DNA of 11,429 bases from Pseudomonadota bacterium (lineage in GTDB: Bacteria; Pseudomonadota; Gammaproteobacteria; Pseudomonadales; Azotimanducaceae). Below, one piece after another: positions 5,939-11,429 of this stretch. The position numbers and the translations under genes are program-made. The notes under the pieces are model-generated. The model ran no database searches. It saw only the letters and a program-made list of their open reading frames with translations, and had not been told where the DNA came from. The stretch spans positions 1 through 11,429 of the forward strand of contig JAQBYL010000100.1 in assembly GCA_027622495.1 (NCBI GenBank). The letters are read 5' to 3'. Each line of letters opens with the position of its first letter. The first letter of the stretch is position 1.

Positions 5939-6637
5939 GTGAATAGCTTGCGTTACCATTCTATTGACCGCTATGCGGTGCTGCTGACCTCACTGGTTGT
6001 AGCGATCACTTTTGCCTGGCCGCTTTCAACCAGAACCTACCTGCCCGCCTTTGACCTCTACCATCTGGGCTACCTCATGCAACTGCAGTGGCTGGTGCTG
6101 GCAAGCGGCCTGTTCCTTTTCATCCCCCTGATCATCCCCGTAATGGTGCCCTCTGTTTCTTACATCGGCATGTTGATACGTATGCTGTGCTACGCCGGCA
6201 TCGTCTATGCCTTCGGCACAGCGATCTATGCAGACATGGGGTTTGCAGGGGTCGTGAACTACGTCGTGCTCATCTATGTGACCTACGGGGGTAGCAGTCT
6301 GTTTGTACGGGAGGCATCGATTCGCGAGTCACGTTCGATTCTGGCGGTGGCAAGATGGATTGTCCTGTTACCGATCTTTTTCACTCTGGTGGTGTTCTAC
6401 GACCTGGGTGAAGGGAGTGTCGAGAGTTGGGATGGCCGGTTCGCAGCCGTCAAGCTGGGTGCTACTTTTTACTCCATTCTTTTTATGCTCGAAATAGCAC
6501 TGTTCCGGTGGGGCCCAACGTGGTCGAGGGCACTGAGAGCCACATCCGGTATGGGTGTGGCCAACGACGAGGTGTACAGCAAGACTGAGGCACGGCGGTC
6601 TCGTTTTTATGCCGCCATGCGCGAACCTGAGACCTGA
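5939..6637 (+). CDS. Unrecognised integral membrane protein, about six membrane segments
   Basis: A 232-residue protein of no family I recognise. Hydrophobic segments fall at about 13-30, 46-70, 77-97, 99-118, 134-153 and 168-188, predicting an inner-membrane protein with six crossings. Charged loops lie between segments (RTYLPAFDLYH, REASIRESRS, GEGSVESWDGR), and the C-terminal tail is hydrophilic and arginine-rich (about 195-232). There is no signal-peptide cleavage site, catalytic motif or transporter signature. The start is GTG; an in-frame stop at 5918 limits extension, and the next ATG (6079) would remove the first membrane segment, so GTG 5939 is the best choice despite a weak ribosome site. 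Codon-level coherence over 230 residues and the hydrophobic pattern support a real gene. It is divergent from deaD and 68 bases ahead of ydbH, so it may share a transcript with the ydbH operon, but no functional link is known. Confidence 0.75.
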   Translation: MNSLRYHSIDRYAVLLTSLVVAITFAWPLSTRTYLPAFDLYHLGYLMQLQWLVLASGLFLFIPLIIPVMVPSVSYIGMLIRMLCYAGIVYAFGTAIYADMGFAGVVNYVVLIYVTYGGSSLFVREASIRESRSILAVARWIVLLPIFFTLVVFYDLGEGSVESWDGRFAAVKLGATFYSILFMLEIALFRWGPTWSRALRATSGMGVANDEVYSKTEARRSRFYAAMREPET

Positions 6638-6695
6638 GTTGGCTATCGGCTCCAAACAGCCCTAGGCTTGGCGGCCTGAACAACTCGTCGTTCGT

Positions 6696-6720
6696 TGGAT
6701 CACAAGTGCTGGATCACAAG
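6696..6720 (+). repeat. Near-tandem 11-base repeat across the ydbH start codon
   Basis: TGGATCACAAG occurs at 6696-6706 and again at 6710-6720 (period 14). The chosen GTG start (6706-6708) sits at the junction. Because 14 is not a multiple of three, the two copies read in different frames. In the first copy a TTG (6695-6697) directly precedes GAT-CAC-AAG, the same codons that follow the GTG-CTG start in the second copy. Confidence 0.7.
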
Positions 6721-8907
6721 CGAGGATCGCGCGGGCGCAGACTGACACTCCGACTGGGTCTGCCGATCGCCACGCTGACCTCAATGATTTGCCTGACTCT
6801 CTATCTGAGTTTTCCGTGGCTGATTGCCCGCGTCGTCCCGACCTGGCTCGAACAGAACGGGTTCAGCCAGGTCAGTCTGAACGTGGGCTATCCGGGCTGG
6901 CACGGGCTTTCGATCGACGCCGTGCATCTGCGTTCAGATCGACTCACCCTTGAAGGAGCCGGATTCTTTAAGTACTCCGTTGGCGAACTTCTGTCAGGCG
7001 AAGTAACTGAACTGGTTCTTGATCACTTATCTGTGTCGATTCTGCCGCCATCAAACACCACTGAGAACGGCAGTAGCATCTCGCCTGAGCAGATCTTTCT
7101 GGTCACGCCGCTTCAGCGGTTAAGGGTTCAGCATTTACGACTGGAGGTTCCAGAAATCGGTTTTATCAGCACCGGCTCACTGGATCTGAACAGGGAGGAA
7201 CTCTCGTTCGACCTGCAGGGCATCGAACCGGTTGCTGCAAGCCATTTCCATGTTGCCGCCAGGCTCTTGCCGGATGCAACGTTCAGCCTGACATTTACCG
7301 AGCAGAATGAAGCAGATGCCGACTACCTGACTCTCCTGGGGATGATCACAGACAACAACCTGAATGCGTCCGGTGGTCTGCAGCTTTCAGGCTATGGGTT
7401 AGAGTTTGGTCGCGCCCTGCTTGGATTGCCGCCGGGAAACGGCCATATCAGCGCCGAGTATCAGGCCCGCTTACCCTGGCCGCTGCCTGATCCCCTTATC
7501 TGGCAGGATGGGCAAATGACCGCAACCGATCTGAACGTGGCGTGGCGCTCGGCGGACAGTGACCTTAATGTATCGTTGCTGGCGCCTTGCGTTGTTGCGG
7601 ATAACGGTCGGATCGATGCCGTGCTTAGCGGAAATATCGCCGGTAAAATCGACACATCGGTTTTCTCACTTCAGTTTCCAGAAGACTATTCATTGCGGGT
7701 CCAGGCCGGTCAGCTTGAAGGCACGGGTGCGGTTCAGATCAAGATCAGTGAAAACGAAATTGACCTTCTCACTGAAGTGCACTCGTTCACGCTGACAATG
7801 GAACCAACAACCACGCTCAATTTTGACAGCAACCTGACCCTGACATGGCAAGAGCTGCAGGCCGACGGAAAGTTGAGTGCGCAGTTATCGACCGACGCAA
7901 TCGAACGCTGGTCTGAGCACCTTCAGGCTGACCTTGAATTCGACGGTGTAGCGAAGATCAGAGAACAGAAACACAGCGCCGGAGCAAAACTGACCGTTCA
8001 CTTCAGCGAGAACACAGCACTCGTAGAAGGGTCGGCCACAACCGACATATTTGAAGATATCAGTTTCAACGCTCTATACAATCTCGCAACAAGGGCGGGT
8101 GAACTGCGGGTAAACACCCAGACTAACATCCTTAAACCCCTGGTAAAGAGGCTTGTACCCGGGTGGGCAGAACCCTATGACCTGGAGGGTGGCCGGGTGG
8201 CGGCCGACTTAAGCTTTGGCTGGCCTGACCTGAACAGGATCACGGGCGACGCAACCATCGTGCTGCAAAACGGCCGTGCTCACTACGACGTGGATCGGGC
8301 GTCTGGCATGAACGGCAGCTTTCGTTTCAACATGCCGGACATCACCGACATCCAGACCTGGTCACTGGATCCAACTAACCTGACGGTGGCGCATGTCGAC
8401 ATCGGTTTTCCAATTTCTGACCTCTCTGTTCGCCTGGCCTGGAGCCACAACCAGGTCAACGTCCTTACCGGCACGGCGGCGGTGCTCGGTGGTCAGGCAT
8501 CCGTTGCACCGTTCGTGTATGACCTGGCCACCGATAGCGCCTCGTTTGAACTTGCGCTCGAAGATCTCGATCTGGCCGCCGTTCTGGCCCTGGAAGGCGA
8601 AGACATCAGCGGGTCTGGCCGCCTCACGGGAAGCCTGCCCGTCAGAATTGCGAACAACGTCGCCTCTGTTCAGGGTGGCAAAGTAATGGCCGCTGCACCC
8701 GGCGGCATTATCCGGCTTTCCCCCGCTCTCGCAGGCGGTACCGGCCAGCCAGGTCTGGATTTTGCGCTGGTCGCCCTGCAGGACCTGCGTTACTCAAAAC
8801 TCGAGCGGACATCGACTATAGCGGCAGCGGCGACCTGGCTCTTGCAGTCCGTCTGCTCGGCAACAACCCGGCCATCGAGAAAGGCCGGTCGATCCAATAC
8901 AATCTGA
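6706..8907 (+). CDS. ydbH: YdbH-like AsmA-family intermembrane lipid-transport protein, C-terminus frameshifted
   Basis: A 733-residue reading frame for an inner-membrane-anchored periplasmic bridge protein of the YdbH family. E. coli YdbH works with YnbE in phospholipid movement between the membranes, redundantly with TamB and YhdP. One N-terminal membrane anchor (about 14-37) follows an Arg-rich cytoplasmic start; the rest is beta-rich with AsmA-like repeats (e.g. PGWHGLSIDAVHLRSDRLTLEG). The ynbE-ydbL pair directly downstream supports the call. The frame looks native through L699-E700 (bases 8800-8805). After that the 33 remaining residues (RTSTIAAAATWLLQS...) are unlike the family, while the expected C-terminus continues in the -1 frame to a stop at 9009-9011. 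One missing G (GAGCGGAC for GAGGCGGAC) would explain it and restore 768 residues. The GTG start has only a weak ribosome site (GGAT). It is either a sequencing error or a real lesion. Confidence 0.85.
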   Translation: MLDHKRGSRGRRLTLRLGLPIATLTSMICLTLYLSFPWLIARVVPTWLEQNGFSQVSLNVGYPGWHGLSIDAVHLRSDRLTLEGAGFFKYSVGELLSGEVTELVLDHLSVSILPPSNTTENGSSISPEQIFLVTPLQRLRVQHLRLEVPEIGFISTGSLDLNREELSFDLQGIEPVAASHFHVAARLLPDATFSLTFTEQNEADADYLTLLGMITDNNLNASGGLQLSGYGLEFGRALLGLPPGNGHISAEYQARLPWPLPDPLIWQDGQMTATDLNVAWRSADSDLNVSLLAPCVVADNGRIDAVLSGNIAGKIDTSVFSLQFPEDYSLRVQAGQLEGTGAVQIKISENEIDLLTEVHSFTLTMEPTTTLNFDSNLTLTWQELQADGKLSAQLSTDAIERWSEHLQADLEFDGVAKIREQKHSAGAKLTVHFSENTALVEGSATTDIFEDISFNALYNLATRAGELRVNTQTNILKPLVKRLVPGWAEPYDLEGGRVAADLSFGWPDLNRITGDATIVLQNGRAHYDVDRASGMNGSFRFNMPDITDIQTWSLDPTNLTVAHVDIGFPISDLSVRLAWSHNQVNVLTGTAAVLGGQASVAPFVYDLATDSASFELALEDLDLAAVLALEGEDISGSGRLTGSLPVRIANNVASVQGGKVMAAAPGGIIRLSPALAGGTGQPGLDFALVALQDLRYSKLERTSTIAAAATWLLQSVCSATTRPSRKAGRSNTI

Positions 8908-9011
8908 ACATCAGTGAAAACCTGCCAGCCTTGCTCGAATCACTGCGCGTAACGGACGAACTGACCCGACGCATCGAGCGCAGTGCCGGTTCTGACCGAA
9001 CAAAAAAGTGA
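8805..9011 (+). pseudogene. ydbH: Displaced C-terminal part of YdbH, in the -1 frame
   Basis: From 8805 a 68-codon frame reads ADIDYSGSGDLALAVRLLG, then GRSIQYNLNISENLPALLESLRV, and ends at TGA 9009-9011. The alternating strand pattern and the 'N.NI.ENLPAL..SLR' block are what I expect at the C-terminus of YdbH-family proteins. It has no start of its own and joins smoothly to YSKLE of the main frame if one base is added near 8803-8808. In E. coli the YdbH C-terminal end is the part thought to meet YnbE, so losing it should matter. The order of frames and the intact downstream genes suggest a recent single-base event or a sequence error rather than old decay. Confidence 0.8.
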
Positions 9012-9075
9012 ATGGCAGCCGGCCATGACATGGGGTAGCGTGGCGCACAGGGATCAATCGACGGAAAAAGTCAGT

Positions 9076-9249
9076 GTGAGTAAAGTTCTGATTGCGACAT
9101 TGCTGCTGCTCACCGCCTGCACGCCGACAATAAGGGTTGCCACCGACGAACCCATCACCATCAATCTGAACGTCAACATCAAACACGAAATACTGGTCAA
9201 GGTAGACAAAGATCTCGACAACGTATTCGAAGACAGTGAACTTTTTTAG
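9076..9249 (+). CDS. ynbE: YnbE-like outer-membrane lipoprotein
   Basis: A 57-residue lipoprotein of the YnbE family (E. coli YnbE is about 61 residues). A short signal peptide, MSKVLIATLLLLTA, ends in the lipobox LLTAC with the lipidated C15. The mature part (TPTIRVATDEPITINLNVNIKHEILVKVDKDLDNVF) matches the family's 'EPI.IN.NV.I.HE....KVDKD' pattern. In E. coli, YnbE multimerises and pairs with YdbH by beta-strand addition to span the periplasm. The start chosen is GTG 9076 with GGA about 9 bases upstream, giving the family length. An ATG at 9025 would add 17 residues before the signal sequence and is less likely. It sits 64 bases after the restored ydbH stop, and its own stop is 1 base before the ydbL ATG. 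Confidence 0.85.
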   Translation: MSKVLIATLLLLTACTPTIRVATDEPITINLNVNIKHEILVKVDKDLDNVFEDSELF

Positions 9250-9250
9250 C

Positions 9251-9571
9251 ATGAAAAAACTTTTAACCGCCTTGGCGCTGTTCCTGCTCACATGCGTTGC
9301 GCTTGCAGCAGATCTGGACCAGATGAAAAAAGACGGCCTGGTCGGTGAACGGGCAGACGGGTATCTTGGCATGGTCGAAGCATCCGTCCCGGCAGACGTT
9401 GTCAGCCTGGTGGCTGATGTTAACGGTAAGCGCAAGGCCGAGTACCAGCGCATTGCCGCGTCTAACAACCTGAGCCTCGCTCAGGTTCAGGCGCTGGCCG
9501 GCAAGAAGGCCATCGAGAAGACCCTGGCGGGCAACTGGGTTCTCCTGAACGGCGGCTGGGAGCGGAAGTAA
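9251..9571 (+). CDS. ydbL: YdbL-like periplasmic protein (DUF1318)
   Basis: A 106-residue secreted protein of the YdbL/DUF1318 family. A Sec signal peptide, MKKLLTALALFLLTCVALA, is followed by a likely cut before ADLDQMKK. The mature region contains KKDGLVGERADGYLG, NGKRKAEYQRIAA and the C-terminal AGKKAIEKTLAGNWV block typical of the family. In E. coli, YdbL is encoded with YdbH and YnbE and is proposed to assist or limit their assembly in the periplasm. The frame is open to a GTG at 9236, but ATG 9251 gives a clean signal peptide and starts 1 base after the ynbE stop, which points to translational coupling; there is no strong ribosome site. The gene is intact, unlike ydbH upstream. Confidence 0.9.
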   Translation: MKKLLTALALFLLTCVALAADLDQMKKDGLVGERADGYLGMVEASVPADVVSLVADVNGKRKAEYQRIAASNNLSLAQVQALAGKKAIEKTLAGNWVLLNGGWERK

Positions 9572-9610
9572 CTGGCGGGGCAACCCGTGTCAGGGTCTAA
9601 AAATCCAGAT

Positions 9611-9618
9611 AAAAAAAA
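9611..9618 (-). terminator. T8 tract downstream of the tRNA gene
   Basis: Reading the minus strand, TTTTTTTT begins 6 bases after the encoded CCA of the tRNA. It is the usual place for a tRNA-transcript terminator, but no separate strong hairpin lies between. On the plus strand a weak CGGG-GCAA-CCCG hairpin (9576-9587) follows ydbL without a T-run. The 53-base gap holds nothing else I can identify. Confidence 0.35.
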
Positions 9619-9624
9619 CAGAAA

Positions 9625-9701
9625 TGGCGCGCCCCGCAGGGCTCGAACCTGCAACCCTCGGGTTCGAAGCCCGATACTCTATCCAGTTGAGCTAGGGGCG
9701 C
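9625..9701 (-). tRNA. tRNA-Arg, anticodon TCG
   Basis: A 77-base cloverleaf with encoded CCA. The acceptor stem GCGCCCC (9701-9695) pairs with GGGGCGC (9635-9629), followed by discriminator G and CCA. The D arm is GCTC-AACTGGATA-GAGT. The anticodon arm TCGGG-CTTCGAA-CCCGA gives anticodon TCG at 9667-9665, with T33 before it and A37 after. A 5-base variable loop and the T arm GCAGG-TTCGAGC-CCTGC complete it. The anticodon reads CGA codons (and others by wobble), giving arginine. The gene lies between the ends of ydbL and the amidohydrolase gene. No attachment-site repeat or integrase is visible here. Confidence 0.96.
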
Positions 9702-9721
9702 GCTGGGGTAACAACGCGGGC

Positions 9722-9727
9722 ATTGTA
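9722..9727 (-). promoter_or_regulatory. Candidate -10 element of the tRNA promoter
   Basis: On the minus strand TACAAT (five of six matches) is followed by GCCCGCG, a GC-rich discriminator of the kind found at stable-RNA promoters. The start would be near 9715, about 14 bases before the mature tRNA. No convincing -35 is seen at the normal distance. The element sits in the loop of a 6-bp inverted repeat (CGCGGG 9715-9720, CCCGCG 9734-9739). Confidence 0.4.
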
Positions 9728-9765
9728 GCCAAACCCGCGGTCGTCCTCTACGACTTCTGCGTGAA

Positions 9766-11429
9766 TCAGGCGCGAAGCAATCGACCCGGCAGATTTCCGC
9801 TCGGCTCATTGTTGTGCAACAACACCTGGCCGTTAACAATCGTGTGGCTGATCCCCTGGGCCATCTGCTTCAGACGCCGCGCACCTGAGGGCAGATCGTG
9901 CACTACCTCCGGCATCATCGCACCTACCGTATCCGGATTGAATATGACCACGTCCCCCGCCATGCCTTCGCGAAGCAGACCGCGGTCATGCAGACCCCAT
10001 AGCGTTGCGGTGTTGTAGCTGATCTGGCGGACCGCCTCTTCCAGCGTCAGTGCCTGCTTGTCTCTCACCCAATGACTCAAAAGATGTGTCTGAAGTGAGC
10101 TGTCCATGATCTGCGCGACATGGGCGCCGGAATCCGAGAAGGTCACCACCGAGCGCGGGTGTTTGATCATCTCGAGCACGTCGTCCTGATTTTCGTTGGC
10201 GATGGGCTGCCGGAAGAAGATGTCAAAGTCATGTTCAACGGCCAGATCGATCATCAGTTCAACCGGATGAACTCCCCTGCTCGCCGCCATCGCCGCCATG
10301 CTGGGCTGGTCGTAGTTCATATCAAGCATAGGGTAGACCCATTCCCACTTCGGCGGCCGTGGTTCTGCGCCGACAATCCGCGGCCCTTTATAATCCTTGC
10401 TTGCAACCTCAATCAGCTTGGCCTTGAGGGAAGGATCGCGCAGCTTCACCTTCTGCTCATCGAGCGGTAGTGCCCGCAGATCGCGCCACACGTCCCAGTT
10501 GTCAAACGGCGTGGTGGTCTTGAACGAAAGCAGCACATTCAGTGCACGCGAATGCACCTGCGCGATCATGCGCCCGCCAGCGGCGGCGGTCTCGTCCAGC
10601 AGATCGAAGTAGGGGCGCCAGAAATCGGGGGCTACCCGAACACTGAACATGCCCCAGGTCTGCGTGACCCCCGACTCTACGGCCAGATCCCGCAATCGTT
10701 CGTGGTACTCGCGGATGCGCTGCGGATCGCGTCCTGGTGCTTCACCGGCGATCTCGAAGATTCCTTTGCCGGTTTCACCCACTGCATTGACGATCGCACG
10801 CACCTCATCCCACTGTGCCACCCGGCTTGCAACCGGCCGATCATCGGCGGTGATGTGGTTGAACGTTCGTGAGGTAGAGAAACCGATGGCACCGGCCTGC
10901 ACCGCTTCTTTAGCGAGATGGGTCATCTTCTTCAGATCATCTTCGCTCGCTGCTTCGCTGAATGCGCGCTCGCCCATCACGTAGGTCCGCAAGGCCGAGT
11001 GACCCAGATAGCCTGCGTAGTTGATCCCCTTAGGAAGGGCATCAACTGCGTCGAGATATTCCGGGAAACTTTCCCAGTTCCAGTTGATACCGGCCAGCAT
11101 GGCGTCGCGCGAAAGGTCTTCAGCACGCTCTAAATTGCGGAAAACGAAGTCGGCGTCTTCAGCTTTGCAAGGCGCCAGGGTGAAACCGCAGTTCCCCATC
11201 ACCACACTGGTCACGCCGTGATAGCAGGAGCAGGAGCCGATGGGATCCCAGAATACCTGGGCATCCATGTGCGTATGGCCATCGACGAAACCGGGGCTGA
11301 CGATATGCCCTTCGGCATCGATCACCTGGGTGGCGGTGTCTTTGAGTCGGCCAATCCGGGCGATCTTGCCGTCCTTCAATGCCACATCGGCCCGATAGCG
11401 CGCACCACCGGAGCCATCAATCACCGTTC
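9766..11429 (-). CDS. Amidohydrolase family 3 protein, N-acyl-D-amino-acid deacylase-like, 5' end beyond window
   Basis: About 553 codons of a metal-dependent amidohydrolase. Numbered from the V encoded at 11424-11422, it shows the N-terminal beta-sandwich (IDGSGGARYRADVALKDGKIARIG), the metal motif HTH (50-52) with D54, the D-aminoacylase-like GNCG cysteine (C79), a barrel histidine in AQVHSR (H291), and the aspartate in TFSDSGAH (D431). The C-terminal sandwich contains DVVIFNPDTV and ISHTIVNGQVLLHNN. The GTG at 11424 is probably internal: the preceding codon is ACG, giving TVIDGSG, the usual text about ten residues into such proteins, so the start lies outside the window. The family removes acyl groups from D-amino acids or opens related cyclic amides. 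I see no histidine in the GIFEIAGE segment where D-aminoacylase has its THxR-type ligand, so substrate and metal site may differ. It ends 64 bases before the tRNA. Confidence 0.88.
   Translation of the reverse strand, partial: TVIDGSGGARYRADVALKDGKIARIGRLKDTATQVIDAEGHIVSPGFVDGHTHMDAQVFWDPIGSCSCYHGVTSVVMGNCGFTLAPCKAEDADFVFRNLERAEDLSRDAMLAGINWNWESFPEYLDAVDALPKGINYAGYLGHSALRTYVMGERAFSEAASEDDLKKMTHLAKEAVQAGAIGFSTSRTFNHITADDRPVASRVAQWDEVRAIVNAVGETGKGIFEIAGEAPGRDPQRIREYHERLRDLAVESGVTQTWGMFSVRVAPDFWRPYFDLLDETAAAGGRMIAQVHSRALNVLLSFKTTTPFDNWDVWRDLRALPLDEQKVKLRDPSLKAKLIEVASKDYKGPRIVGAEPRPPKWEWVYPMLDMNYDQPSMAAMAASRGVHPVELMIDLAVEHDFDIFFRQPIANENQDDVLEMIKHPRSVVTFSDSGAHVAQIMDSSLQTHLLSHWVRDKQALTLEEAVRQISYNTATLWGLHDRGLLREGMAGDVVIFNPDTVGAMMPEVVHDLPSGARRLKQMAQGISHTIVNGQVLLHNNEPSGNLPGRLLRA

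Noticed and set aside
8794..8806. Programmed -1 frameshift in ydbH at CTCAAAACT
   Set aside because: Not a canonical X-XXY-YYZ heptamer; the P-site Ser codon would re-pair poorly and no strong downstream structure is evident. A missing base is simpler.
8911..9468. 185-codon minus-strand frame opposite ynbE and ydbL
   Set aside because: It overlaps two genes with clear lipobox, signal peptide and family motifs; its own sequence shows no domain.
9625..9701. tRNA gene as an integration site of a mobile element
   Set aside because: No integrase, no repeat of the tRNA 3' end elsewhere in the window, and ordinary genes on both sides.
9587..10018. 143-codon plus-strand frame beginning MSGSKNPDKKN
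   Set aside because: It reads through the tRNA on the opposite strand and into the amidohydrolase antisense; such frames over tRNA genes are a known false call.

Overview
The window looks like a chromosomal stretch of a gammaproteobacterium, possibly a marine or environmental heterotroph. Three things support this: a YdbH-YnbE-YdbL envelope lipid-transport operon, a RibB with a degenerate RibA-like tail (the proteobacterial RibBX type), and a near-consensus LexA box of the CTGT-N8-ACAG type used by gamma- and betaproteobacteria. No insertion sequence, phage gene, integrase or CRISPR array is visible. The genes look like ordinary chromosomal housekeeping and catabolic genes.

Layout. Positions 1-2257 (minus strand) hold a probable three-gene catabolic operon, in order of transcription: a PdxA-family dehydrogenase, a zinc-dependent alcohol dehydrogenase, and the first 37 codons of a fumarylacetoacetate-hydrolase-family protein cut by the window edge. 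Positions 2298-2570 (plus) hold a small four-cysteine zinc-ribbon-like protein whose start codon lies 2 bases after a LexA box, so it is probably SOS-controlled and possibly leaderless. Positions 2616-3713 (minus) encode RibBX. Positions 3838-5778 (minus) encode a DeaD/CsdA-type DEAD-box RNA helicase with a pentapeptide-repeat basic tail, a likely terminator and a recognisable promoter.

Positions 5939-6637 (plus) encode an unrecognised protein with about six membrane segments. Positions 6706-9571 (plus) form the ydbH-ynbE-ydbL operon: an inner-membrane-anchored AsmA-like bridge protein, an outer-membrane lipoprotein and a small periplasmic protein. ydbH carries an apparent one-base frameshift that separates its last 68 codons from the rest. 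Positions 9625-9701 (minus) are tRNA-Arg(TCG). From 9766 to the right edge (minus) lies most of an amidohydrolase-family D-aminoacylase-like enzyme whose N-terminus is outside the window.

No wholly new multi-gene system is evident. The observations most worth checking are the LexA box on the small zinc-ribbon gene, the ydbH frameshift, and the unexplained substrate of the PdxA-like/ADH/FAH operon.
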